Assembly: GCF_001027545.1 (NCBI RefSeq)
Contig: NZ_CP009498.1
Span: 62,001 to 126,000 of the forward strand
Reading direction: 5' to 3'
Origin: Endomicrobium proavitum
Lineage (GTDB): Bacteria > Elusimicrobiota > Endomicrobiia > Endomicrobiales > Endomicrobiaceae
DNA: 64,000 nucleotides
The notes below the pieces were generated by a model. The model ran no database searches. It was not told the origin of the DNA and saw only the letters and a list, made by a program, of their open reading frames with translations. The position numbers and the translations under genes are program-made. Of the stretch, positions 7,988-15,591 are shown in pieces (position 1 is the stretch's first letter; each line of letters begins with the position of its first letter).

Positions 7988-8791
7988 TTAATTCCTTTTA
8001 TTTAACTCTTTTATTTGAGATATGGGAAACGTCTTAAAATCTTTATTACCGAAGTCCGCGGTGATAATTTCTTTTATGCAGTCTATTGCCGCCAAGCGCG
8101 CTTTTCCGTTTGGCGTTGAGATGGTTTCGCCTACGCGCGGCAATTCTTTTTTGATATTTTTATAAGTGTCGTTTTCGTAAGCTATGCAGCACATAAGCCT
8201 TCCGCAAAGGCCTGAAAGTTTGGTTGTGTTAAGAGAAAGTTCCTGCTCTTTTGCCATGTCTATGGTTACGGAATTAAAATCTTTTAAAAAACTCTGGCAG
8301 CACAAAACTTGCCCGCAGGTGCCTATGCCTCCGACAATTTTAGACTCGTCGCGAACGCCGATTTGCACCATTTGAATTCTTGTTTTTAAAACGTGTCCCA
8401 AATCTTTTATAAGCTCTCTGAAATCCACTCTGGTTTCGGACGTGTAATATACAAACAGTTTGGAGCGGTCAAAAGTATATTGAACGTAAGTAAGTTTCAT
8501 GTCTAATTCGTGGTTTTTGGCTTTTTCAAGAACCGTGGGAAAAACTTTTTCGGCTTTTTGCGCGTTCTCGTTTATTTTTTTTCTGTCTTCTTCGGTAACT
8601 TTTCTGATAATTTTACCGATATGTTCTTTGCCTTTTTGAATTTCTTTTTCTTTTTCAAAAACCACGCCGAATTCCACGCCGTGCTCGGTTTCAAGAATTA
8701 CCTCGTCGCCCGGGCGAATGTCGTGATGCGAGACTTCCGCGTATGTTTTATCTTTAATTCTTCTAAGCATTACTCCGGCTACGGATGGCAT
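7988..8791 (-). CDS. ricT: PSP1/RicT (YaaT) family protein
   Basis: The 267-residue protein carries the PSP1 C-terminal domain. The cysteine signature is visible: GGIGTCGQVLCCQSFL near residue 150 and LSGLCGRLMCCIAYE near 195. In Bacillus, RicT (YaaT) joins RicA and RicF in a 4Fe-4S complex that adjusts RNase Y and RNA maturation. No RicA or RicF is seen here, so that role is only inferred from the family. The position between holB and metG agrees with the Firmicute arrangement. Confidence 0.88.
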   Translation of the reverse strand: MPSVAGVMLRRIKDKTYAEVSHHDIRPGDEVILETEHGVEFGVVFEKEKEIQKGKEHIGKIIRKVTEEDRKKINENAQKAEKVFPTVLEKAKNHELDMKLTYVQYTFDRSKLFVYYTSETRVDFRELIKDLGHVLKTRIQMVQIGVRDESKIVGGIGTCGQVLCCQSFLKDFNSVTIDMAKEQELSLNTTKLSGLCGRLMCCIAYENDTYKNIKKELPRVGETISTPNGKARLAAIDCIKEIITADFGNKDFKTFPISQIKELNKRN

Positions 8792-8814
8792 ATGTTAACC
8801 TCTTTTTTTATTGT

Positions 8815-9780
8815 TCAAAGCTTAAACATCTTTGATGTTTTTTTTAAGTCGTATAAATCCAACAGCAAATTGTCCATTACGGTTTGCGCGTTTACGTTTT
8901 TTAAAATTAAGGCGCGCGCGTTGTTTAAGTATTCAAGCGTTTTTATAGCGCTGTGCGGATATAATCTGAAATCTTTTTTTGCTTCCGCGGTCATTGCGCC
9001 TATATATTCTAACGTTTCGTCTTTTGCAACTTTGCGCGATAAATTTAAAATATCGGCGGCGTCTAAATTTTCATTTTTTATTTTAAGCCACAAAGATAAA
9101 CCTTCGCTTTCGGCCGGGTCTATAAGTTTTTGAGCGTCTTCTATGGAACCTTCCGCTATTGCGGCTATTTCTTCGGCTTTTAACGCCGCAAGAGAATTAT
9201 TTAACATAAGATAACTTGCAATTTCGTTTTGCCCCAAAGGCTCAAAAAAAAGCGTTTGAGAACGCGAAACTATTGTCTGCGCAATAGTTTCTTTATGGCG
9301 CGCTATTAAAATAATTAAAGTGTTATCCGGCGGCTCTTCAAGCGTTTTAAGCAGAGAGTTTGCCGCCGCCGCATTCATTTTTTCAGCCGGTTCAACTATA
9401 AAAATTTTCCATTTTGCTTCGTGCGCTTTTGTTAAAACTTCTTTTTGCATTTCTCTTATGGTTTCAATTTTAAGAGTTTTCTGTTTTTCAATATCTTCGT
9501 CAAGCATTTCCGCCTGTTTTGCAAAATCTATAAAATGCAAATCCGGGTGGGAAAAATGCGATATCTTTTCGCAGTTAGAACATTTTCCGCACGCGCCGGC
9601 GTCCGTTTTTGTCCAGTCGTTTACCGTGCAGTTTAAAACTTTGGCAAGCTCTACGGCCGTGTGGCGTTTGCCTACTCCGTTTTGACCCATAAAAATATAA
9701 GCGTGCGGAAATTTTCCGCTTTTAAGCTGGCTTGCCAAAACGTTCTTTATTTTTTTCTGGCCTAATATATTTTCAAACAT
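8815..9780 (-). CDS. holB: DNA polymerase III delta-prime subunit
   Basis: This is a clamp-loader subunit of the AAA+ family. The 321 residues include ILGQKKIKNVLASQL, the P-loop GQNGVGKR at about residues 33-40, a zinc module (CGKCSNC) and ANSLLKTLEEPP near 140, which holds the sensor and arginine-finger-side SRSQT segment downstream. It overlaps tmk by eight bases. Presence of HFSHPDLHF after the zinc cysteines is typical of delta-prime/gamma family proteins. Confidence 0.92.
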   Translation of the reverse strand: MFENILGQKKIKNVLASQLKSGKFPHAYIFMGQNGVGKRHTAVELAKVLNCTVNDWTKTDAGACGKCSNCEKISHFSHPDLHFIDFAKQAEMLDEDIEKQKTLKIETIREMQKEVLTKAHEAKWKIFIVEPAEKMNAAAANSLLKTLEEPPDNTLIILIARHKETIAQTIVSRSQTLFFEPLGQNEIASYLMLNNSLAALKAEEIAAIAEGSIEDAQKLIDPAESEGLSLWLKIKNENLDAADILNLSRKVAKDETLEYIGAMTAEAKKDFRLYPHSAIKTLEYLNNARALILKNVNAQTVMDNLLLDLYDLKKTSKMFKL

Positions 9781-10429
9781 TTTTAATCTTCAATTTTGCG
9801 TCAATTTCTTTTTTTATTGCCGACCACGTTTTATTTATATCTTTGTCGGTTTTTACAACTTTAATTCTTTTCGGATATTTTTTTGCCTGCGCAAGATAAC
9901 CTTTGCGAACGTTTTTGTGAAATTCAAAAGATTCCATTTCTATTCTGTCGCCGCTTACCCCGTAAGATTCTTTATCTAAATTTTTTGCTTTTTTTAAACC
10001 TGTTTTCGGGTTTATGTCTAAATATATTGTAAGCTCGGGAATAAGTTTGCCGCTTGCCGCCGCGTTTAATTTGTTTATTAAAGACAAATCTAATTTTCTG
10101 GCAAATCCCTGATACGCTACCGTTGCGTCGGTAAATCTGTCGCAAATAACTACGGCTCCGCTTTTTAAAGCCGGACGCACTATTTCTTCAATATGCTGCG
10201 CGCGCGCAGCTTCGTATAAAAAAAGTTCGCTTAAAGGAGTAAGTTTTGACTTAGGATTTAAAAGAATTTTTCTTATGCTTTCGGCTGCAACGGTGCCGCC
10301 GGGTTCTCTTGTGAGAAGAACTTTAAAACCTTTGCTTTCAAGATACTTTTTTAAAAGCAGGGAATTACTCGTTTTTCCGGACCCTTCGCCGCCTTCAATG
10401 GTAATAAAAAAAGATTTATTTTTGTTCAT
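9773..10429 (-). CDS. tmk: Thymidylate kinase
   Basis: Tmk converts dTMP to dTDP. The 218-residue protein has the P-loop EGGEGSGKTS at about residues 12-21, LLTREPGGTVAAE near 40 and VICDRFTDATVAYQG near 93. The LID region contains KNLDKESYG and DRIEMESFEFH. It is the first gene of the minus-strand operon, with a good promoter 34 bases upstream of the start. Confidence 0.95.
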   Translation of the reverse strand: MNKNKSFFITIEGGEGSGKTSNSLLLKKYLESKGFKVLLTREPGGTVAAESIRKILLNPKSKLTPLSELFLYEAARAQHIEEIVRPALKSGAVVICDRFTDATVAYQGFARKLDLSLINKLNAAASGKLIPELTIYLDINPKTGLKKAKNLDKESYGVSGDRIEMESFEFHKNVRKGYLAQAKKYPKRIKVVKTDKDINKTWSAIKKEIDAKLKIKNV

Positions 10430-10462
10430 TTTTCTATACGTTTGTTTAAATATTAACGTATA

Positions 10463-10491
10463 ATTCTATAAAAAAAGGCGCAGGGTGTCAA
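10463..10491 (-). promoter_or_regulatory. Promoter of the tmk operon
   Basis: Reading the minus strand, TTGACA (10491-10486) is followed by a 17-base spacer and TAGAAT (10468-10463). The predicted start is about 27 bases before the tmk ATG. Confidence 0.75.
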
Positions 10492-10563
10492 AAATATGTT
10501 TTTGAAATTACAAATCGGAGTGTACTCAAAACAGTTCAACGCATCCTTTACTTGATTTTTTTG

Positions 10564-10592
10564 TTGAAAAAAAAGATTTTTTAATATATAAT
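10564..10592 (+). promoter_or_regulatory. Promoter of the OmpA-autotransporter gene
   Basis: TTGAAA (10564-10569), a 17-base spacer and TATAAT (10587-10592). The transcript should begin near 10599 and run about 155 bases before the ATG at 10756. Confidence 0.75.
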
Positions 10593-10623
10593 TCACGAAG
10601 TAAAACATAGCCGAAAAATATTC

Positions 10624-10632
10624 GGGGGGGGG
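10624..10632 (+). repeat. Nine-G homopolymer in the autotransporter leader
   Basis: An uninterrupted run of nine G lies directly after the hairpin CCGAA/TTCGG and before the terminator-like stem-loop. Long G runs are rare in this AT-rich DNA and are prone to slipped-strand change. Confidence 0.8.
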
Positions 10633-10668
10633 TATAAGTGTATCCCTTAAAATTTGTTGTATAAAAGC

Positions 10669-10702
10669 AAGCCTCGCGACGAAATGTCGGCGCGGCTTTT
10701 TT
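10669..10702 (+). terminator. Terminator-like hairpin in the leader (possible attenuator)
   Basis: AAGCC-CGC-GAC pairs with GTC-GCG-GGCTT (one bulge on each side) around a GAAAT loop and is followed by six T. There is no plus-strand gene upstream to terminate, because tmk is divergent. The hairpin therefore sits inside the leader between the 10564 promoter and the ORF at 10756. Confidence 0.65.
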
Positions 10703-10755
10703 GCTTTACAAAAAGTAAATCCGGACAGTTGATAAATATTTTTTAAGGGGAAAAA

Positions 10756-13700
10756 ATGAAAAAAACGTTTGTTTATTCTGTTTTTGTATTATCTTGTTTA
10801 TTTGTATTTATTGGCAATATCTATGGTCAGAGTTACCCTCGCATAGATAATAGCACCGGCGGGATAGTCAACGTAACTATCTCCACGACATTTGCGAATC
10901 TATCCGGCAGTGCTTATGGCGGCGCAGTGTATAATGATAATAACGGAAAAATAGATTTTCAAGCATCGGTGATTTTCTCTAGCAACAGTCCAACTGAAGA
11001 TGGCGGCGCAATTTATAACAAAGGAAATTCTTTGATTGAATTTCAAGGTCCAAGTGTGATTTTCGCGGGTAATAGCGGAACCAACAATGGTTATAACAAT
11101 GGAGGAGCTATTTATAGCGATAATTCTACTATTAATTTTAATAATACAATCGCGACTTTTATTGAGAATACCGCAGGAGATTATTGCAATGGCGGCGCTA
11201 TTTTGAACACATGGGGCTCTTTAACTAATTTTACTAATTCAGTCGTAACTTTTACTAATAACAGCACAGGTTTGGGTGGCTGGGGTTTTGGGGACGGCGG
11301 CGCTATTTCTAACCATATAAATTCTTCAGTTAGTTTTAATGGTTCAACCGTAACTTTTGTTGATAACACGGCAGGTTACGTTGGTGGAGCTATTTATAAC
11401 GAGGAATCTTTGATTGAATTTAGCAATTCAAACGTCCTTTTCGCTGATAACATGGCAAACGACTTCGGCGGAGCTATTTATAATAATATATCCATTGTTA
11501 GTTTTAATAGCGGTCTTGTGCATTTCAATAGTAACAGTGCGCAATATGGCGCCGCTATTATGAATGATGCATCTTTGATTACATTTAGCGGTTCAAGCGC
11601 GGCTTTCACAAATGGCACCGCAGATTATGATGCCGGCGCTATTTATAACATTGCTGATTCTACTGTTAGTTTTACCGGCGGGTTTGTGATTTTTGAGAAC
11701 AATAGCTCAAACAATGGCGATGGCGGCAGTATATTTAATGAAGGCGTGGTAGAAATAGCCGGAAGCATAATGAATTTTATAAACAACAAAGCAATAGCGG
11801 GAGCCGGAGGGGGAGTATTTGCGCAAGCAGGAAGCAGCATAACATTAGAAGGGTCAGGGAATTTCATAGGAAACGAAGCGGGAAGTTACGGAGGAGCAAT
11901 ATACGTGTCAAGCAGCGCAAGCGTAAGCATAATAGCAAACAACGGGGACATAGCGTTTGACAATAATAAAATGAACGGAAGCCCCAACGACATATACATA
12001 GCTGATTGGGGCGTGTTGAATTTAGGGGGAGCAAAAGATATATATTTTAAAAGCGGAATAGGGTTTAATACGACAACAAGCAGCATGAATATAAAAGTAA
12101 CAAAAGAGGGAAGCGGGGTAGTATATCTAGATTATAGTAACCCGTATTTAAGCAATTTAGAATTTAAAGAAGGAAGCATAGGTTTGCACAGCGCAGGAAG
12201 CAATAGCGTAGGAAACCAGTTGACAATAAACGAGTTAGACGCAAGCGCAAGCGGAAGTCAAAAGATATATATGAATGTAAAAATAAACGGACAAATAGAC
12301 GACGAGTCTGATAAAATAAGAATAATAGATAAATATGAAGGGAATATAGAAATAGCGGGCAAACAAGTGGGAACAATGGGAGCGCTGACAGCAGGGGACG
12401 GAATGAAAGCGGTAGAGTTCGGAGAGAACGCAGTAATAAACGGAAATTTTAGTTTAGAAGGCGGAAAAATAGATAACGGAGCATATGAAATAAAAATGTA
12501 TAAAGGGGACGACGCAACGTTTAGCGATTGGAGCGCGTCGGCAGACCCAAGGGATTATTATTTAAGAACAGCAGTAAGCGGAGCCGGAGGAAACCCAGTA
12601 CTAACGGACGTATATAAAACAATGGCAAACATGCCAATATTGAACGTGCTGTTGGCGCGAGCGGGAATGAACAGTTTAGAAAAACGCTTAGGTGACTTAA
12701 GAGGTTTTGGTGTTGGAATAGCCGGCGTGTGGAGCAGGGTATATGGAGTAAACGAGAAAGTAAAAGATATGGTGGACACAAATTTAAGTTTAATGGGAAT
12801 AGAAGCGGGTTTTGACGTTTTGGTAAATAGAGAGGAAAAGAATAAAATATATGTTGGAGGAATGTTTGGATATACGGGAGCATTGGAAGCCAAAACAAAG
12901 TTAGGGGTAGAAAACAGCAACGGAAACGGAAGGGGAGTAAGCGTAGGGTTGTATGGAAGCTGGATAGAAGAAAGCGGCTGGTTTGTAGATTTGGCAAGCA
13001 GATATTTCATAACAAGTTTTGATATGGCAAATTACAGTTCAATAGGCGATAAGTTGGAGTATAAACCTGAAAGGGACATATGGGCAACGGGAATAGAAGC
13101 GGGAAAAACGTTCAAGGTAGAGCAAGACGAGAATAAATATATAAGAATAGAACCGAAGTTAGAAGTGCAGTATCTAATGGCAGGCGACGATAAAACAACG
13201 GTAACCAACGGCGTAGGGAGTTTGGAGTATGGAAAAGCGGATTATGTAAAAGGAAAAGCGAATATATTGATAGGTTACGCAGTAATGAAAAACGGGGAAG
13301 TGAAGTATGAGCCGTATATAGAAATAGGATATAATCATGAGCTGGCAGGGAAAGGGAAAATGAGTTATAGCGGAGTAGGATATGAAAGCAACATAAGCGG
13401 AGGCGGTTTTGAAGGAGCGTTGGGAGTAGATGTAAAGGTGAGCGAAAATATATACATATACGGACAAGGAAATATAGAGAGCGGAGAAAAGTTTAGCGCA
13501 ATAGGAGCAAACGTAGGAGTAAGAATAGGAATAGGGGAAAAGGGAAAGGAAGCAGCAGTAGTAGAAACAAAAGCAAAGCCGGCGGTTGTTGAATCAACGG
13601 CAACGGCAGCGGTAGAAAAAGAAGATAAAGATATAGAAGAAGCCAAAGCAAGAAGGAAAGCGTCAATAAAAGCGTTTAGTATTAAGGCGGCAAGTTTTGG

Positions 13701-14004
13701 AGTAGGTAAATCAGAGTTAACGCCGAAAGCGAAAGAAGATATAAAAGAGATGGCGCAAGAAATAAAGAAGTATGAGTACACGTCGGTAACAATAGAAGGG
13801 CACACAGACGCAAGCGGAAAAGCGGAAGTAAATCAAGAGTTGTCTGAGAAAAGAGCAAAGAGCGTGAGAGAAGAGTTTGTAAAAGAAGGAATAGAAGAAA
13901 GCAAAGTGAGAATAATAGGATTTGGACACAGAATGTCGGTGGACACAAACGAAACCGCCGCAGGAAGAGCCAACAACAGAAGAGTAGAAATATTTGTAGA
14001 ATAA
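10756..14004 (+). CDS. Pmp-like beta-helix autotransporter with C-terminal OmpA domain
   Basis: The 1082-residue protein has a signal peptide (residues 1-25). A passenger at about 26-420 carries repeated GGAIYN-type and FxxN-type motifs as in chlamydial polymorphic membrane proteins, and ends in a module with NDIYI. The stretch YYLRTAVSG near residue 601 and GVWSRVYG near 657 mark the autotransporter junction. The beta-barrel spans about 640-927. A charged linker follows, then an OmpA-type peptidoglycan-binding domain at about 976-1082 with TIEGHTDASG, NQELSEKRAKSV and GRANNRRVEI. In a normal barrel the C-terminus faces the periplasm, so the OmpA domain could hold peptidoglycan while the passenger is outside (inference). 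From about nucleotide 11740 the codon choice changes to A-ending, purine-rich codons. Confidence 0.88.
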   Translation: MKKTFVYSVFVLSCLFVFIGNIYGQSYPRIDNSTGGIVNVTISTTFANLSGSAYGGAVYNDNNGKIDFQASVIFSSNSPTEDGGAIYNKGNSLIEFQGPSVIFAGNSGTNNGYNNGGAIYSDNSTINFNNTIATFIENTAGDYCNGGAILNTWGSLTNFTNSVVTFTNNSTGLGGWGFGDGGAISNHINSSVSFNGSTVTFVDNTAGYVGGAIYNEESLIEFSNSNVLFADNMANDFGGAIYNNISIVSFNSGLVHFNSNSAQYGAAIMNDASLITFSGSSAAFTNGTADYDAGAIYNIADSTVSFTGGFVIFENNSSNNGDGGSIFNEGVVEIAGSIMNFINNKAIAGAGGGVFAQAGSSITLEGSGNFIGNEAGSYGGAIYVSSSASVSIIANNGDIAFDNNKMNGSPNDIYIADWGVLNLGGAKDIYFKSGIGFNTTTSSMNIKVTKEGSGVVYLDYSNPYLSNLEFKEGSIGLHSAGSNSVGNQLTINELDASASGSQKIYMNVKINGQIDDESDKIRIIDKYEGNIEIAGKQVGTMGALTAGDGMKAVEFGENAVINGNFSLEGGKIDNGAYEIKMYKGDDATFSDWSASADPRDYYLRTAVSGAGGNPVLTDVYKTMANMPILNVLLARAGMNSLEKRLGDLRGFGVGIAGVWSRVYGVNEKVKDMVDTNLSLMGIEAGFDVLVNREEKNKIYVGGMFGYTGALEAKTKLGVENSNGNGRGVSVGLYGSWIEESGWFVDLASRYFITSFDMANYSSIGDKLEYKPERDIWATGIEAGKTFKVEQDENKYIRIEPKLEVQYLMAGDDKTTVTNGVGSLEYGKADYVKGKANILIGYAVMKNGEVKYEPYIEIGYNHELAGKGKMSYSGVGYESNISGGGFEGALGVDVKVSENIYIYGQGNIESGEKFSAIGANVGVRIGIGEKGKEAAVVETKAKPAVVESTATAAVEKEDKDIEEAKARRKASIKAFSIKAASFGVGKSELTPKAKEDIKEMAQEIKKYEYTSVTIEGHTDASGKAEVNQELSEKRAKSVREEFVKEGIEESKVRIIGFGHRMSVDTNETAAGRANNRRVEIFVE

Positions 14005-14017
14005 CAAAAACGGCAAA

Positions 14018-14082
14018 GTGAAAAGTGACACGAAGTGTCATCCCGGAATGTCTTAATCCGGGATCCATGTTTGCTAAATATT
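14018..14082. repeat. REP-like dispersed repeat, copy 1
   Basis: This 65-base sequence matches 63151-63215 at 61 of 65 positions. It contains two adjacent stem-loops: TGACAC/GTGTCA (14026-14040) and ATCCCGGA/TCCGGGAT (14040-14064). Confidence 0.88.
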
Positions 14083-14174
14083 ATACGTGTTCATTATTTA
14101 ACGGTAAAGTGAAAAGTGAAAATAACAACAAAGACGAAACGGCAATTGCAAATTAGCAAATAACGACAAAGATA

Positions 14175-14219
14175 AAACGGCAGATCCCGATTTAAATCCG
14201 GAATCTGCCGTTTCTTTTT
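14175..14219 (+). terminator. Intrinsic terminator after the OmpA-autotransporter
   Basis: AAACGGCAGAT pairs perfectly with ATCTGCCGTTT (14175-14185 with 14203-14213), and a T-rich tail follows. Confidence 0.8.
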
Positions 14220-14282
14220 GTTTGTAATTGCCGTTTCTTACCCTCGTACCATCTCAACTTCCCACCCTCTATTTTCGCTTTT

Positions 14283-14312
14283 TTGCCTTTTCGGGTGTAA
14301 AAGTAGTAAAAT
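14283..14312 (+). promoter_or_regulatory. Promoter of the M48 protease operon
   Basis: TTGCCT (14283-14288), an 18-base spacer and TAAAAT (14307-14312). The start codon at 14341 follows AAAAGGAAC. Confidence 0.55.
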
Positions 14313-14340
14313 AGGATAAATCTTGCCTTAAAAGGAACTT

Positions 14341-15591
14341 ATGAATATTTACATGCTGTTAATTGTTTCATTTATTTTTCTCATCTATGTTCTGCAGTCT
14401 GTTGCAGATATTTTAAACGTCAGAAACATATCTGCAAAAATTCCTAAAGAGTTTACCGGATACTTTAATAAAGACAGCTATGCCAAATCTCAAAAATATC
14501 TTAAAACAAAAACTAAGTTTTCTTTGCTGCAAGCTTCGTTTTTTACCGTTGTTGAGATAGTTTTTATATTTGCCGGCGGTTTTAATTTTGCAGATTTATT
14601 AGCGCGTTCTTTTGGTTTTGGGGAAATTGTTACGGGCTTAATATTTTTCGGACTTTTATTTTTTGCTCTTGAAATTTTAAAAATTCCGTTTGGCGCTTAC
14701 GATACTTTTGTAATAGAAGAAAAATTCGGATTTAATAAAACCAAAGCGGTTACTTTTATTGCGGATTTAATTAAAAACTGGGTTATAAGCGCGGTAATTT
14801 TAGGCGCAATTTTTATTGTTGTCTTGTGGTTTTTTACGGAGTTTGGAAAGTTTGCGTGGATTTATTCCTTTGCGGCTGTCGCCGTAATAGAGATGTTTTT
14901 TGCGTTTGTTTACCCAGTTGTAATAATGCCGTTGTTTAATAAATTTACTCCTTTGAAAAACGGAAAACTTAAAACCTCCGTTGAAAAATACGCGGCGAAA
15001 GAAAATTTTAAAATGAAAGGTCTTTTTACTATGGACAATTCGAAACGTTCCACAAAATCTAACGCTTTTTTTACCGGTTTCGGACGTTTTCGCAGAATAG
15101 TTTTATTTGATACTCTCATAAAAAAACATACGGTTGAAGAGCTTACAAGCGTGCTGGCTCACGAAATGGGGCATTTTAAATTGGGGCATATAAAGAAAGA
15201 TTTAATATACGGATTTATTTCTATGGCGTTTATGTTTTTTTTGCTTTCTGTTTTTATAAATTCGCCGTGGCTTTTTGAAGCTTTTAAAATGCAAACCGCG
15301 TCTGTTTACGCGGGCGTTGTGTTTTTCGGATTTTTATATATTCCGATATCTTTTATTATAGGTATTATCTCAAGCGCAATTTCCAGAAAGCATGAATACG
15401 AAGCTGACGCCTATGCCGTTAAAACTTATAAAAAGCCAAAAGCCATGATTGACGCTCTTAAAAAATTATCTGTGGATAACCTCTCAAATTTGTATCCTCA
15501 TAAATTTAAAGTGTTTTTGGAGTATTCTCACCCTCCTACGCTTGAAAGAATTGAGGCTATAAAGAAAATAAAAATTACGGAGAAAAAATGA
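14341..15591 (+). CDS. M48 family membrane metalloprotease (Ste24/CAAX protease 1-like)
   Basis: The 416-residue protein has several membrane helices in the N-terminal M48_N region (for example residues 3-22, 62-80, 95-115, 150-170 and 180-200). The zinc motif HEMGH lies at about 274-278 and the distal glutamate in EYEADAYA near 356. Two more helices lie between the two zinc sites. Ste24-type enzymes cleave membrane or lipid-modified substrates; bacterial members are often linked to envelope protein quality control. The stop overlaps the next ATG by four bases, so it is probably translated together with the autotransporter at 15588. Its native substrate is not deducible. Confidence 0.9.
   Translation: MNIYMLLIVSFIFLIYVLQSVADILNVRNISAKIPKEFTGYFNKDSYAKSQKYLKTKTKFSLLQASFFTVVEIVFIFAGGFNFADLLARSFGFGEIVTGLIFFGLLFFALEILKIPFGAYDTFVIEEKFGFNKTKAVTFIADLIKNWVISAVILGAIFIVVLWFFTEFGKFAWIYSFAAVAVIEMFFAFVYPVVIMPLFNKFTPLKNGKLKTSVEKYAAKENFKMKGLFTMDNSKRSTKSNAFFTGFGRFRRIVLFDTLIKKHTVEELTSVLAHEMGHFKLGHIKKDLIYGFISMAFMFFLLSVFINSPWLFEAFKMQTASVYAGVVFFGFLYIPISFIIGIISSAISRKHEYEADAYAVKTYKKPKAMIDALKKLSVDNLSNLYPHKFKVFLEYSHPPTLERIEAIKKIKITEKK

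Larger units (their letters stand above)
10430..10755. other. Divergent regulatory region between tmk and the OmpA-autotransporter
   Basis: This 326-base gene-free region has back-to-back promoters. The minus-strand promoter is at 10463-10491 and the plus-strand one at 10564-10592. The latter is followed by a leader of about 155 bases holding a small hairpin (CCGAA/TTCGG, 10611-10625), a nine-G run, a terminator-like hairpin and a strong ribosome binding site (AAGGGG at 10745-10750). No small ORF with a convincing start was found. Confidence 0.75.
14005..14340. other. Gene-free spacer with repeats, terminator and promoter
   Basis: The 336 bases after the autotransporter hold a REP-like double hairpin (14018-14082). 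It is flanked by direct repeats of GGYAAAGTGAAAAGTG (14012-14027 and 14103-14118). A strong terminator and a promoter for the M48 gene follow. ACGGCAA near 14010 and its inverse TTGCCGT near 14229 bound most of the region. No coding potential was seen. Confidence 0.7.

Noticed and set aside
12164-14068. Several long minus-strand ORFs under the OmpA-autotransporter gene
   Set aside because: They result from the purine-rich, stop-poor complement of a real gene. The translations are Leu/Phe/Ser-rich without domains, and no ribosome sites or promoters support them.
14018-14068. ORF ends encoding MDPGLRHSGMTLRV in both REP-like repeats
   Set aside because: The shared peptide comes from the repeat DNA read on the minus strand, not from a gene; it has no start signals and joins unrelated sequence.
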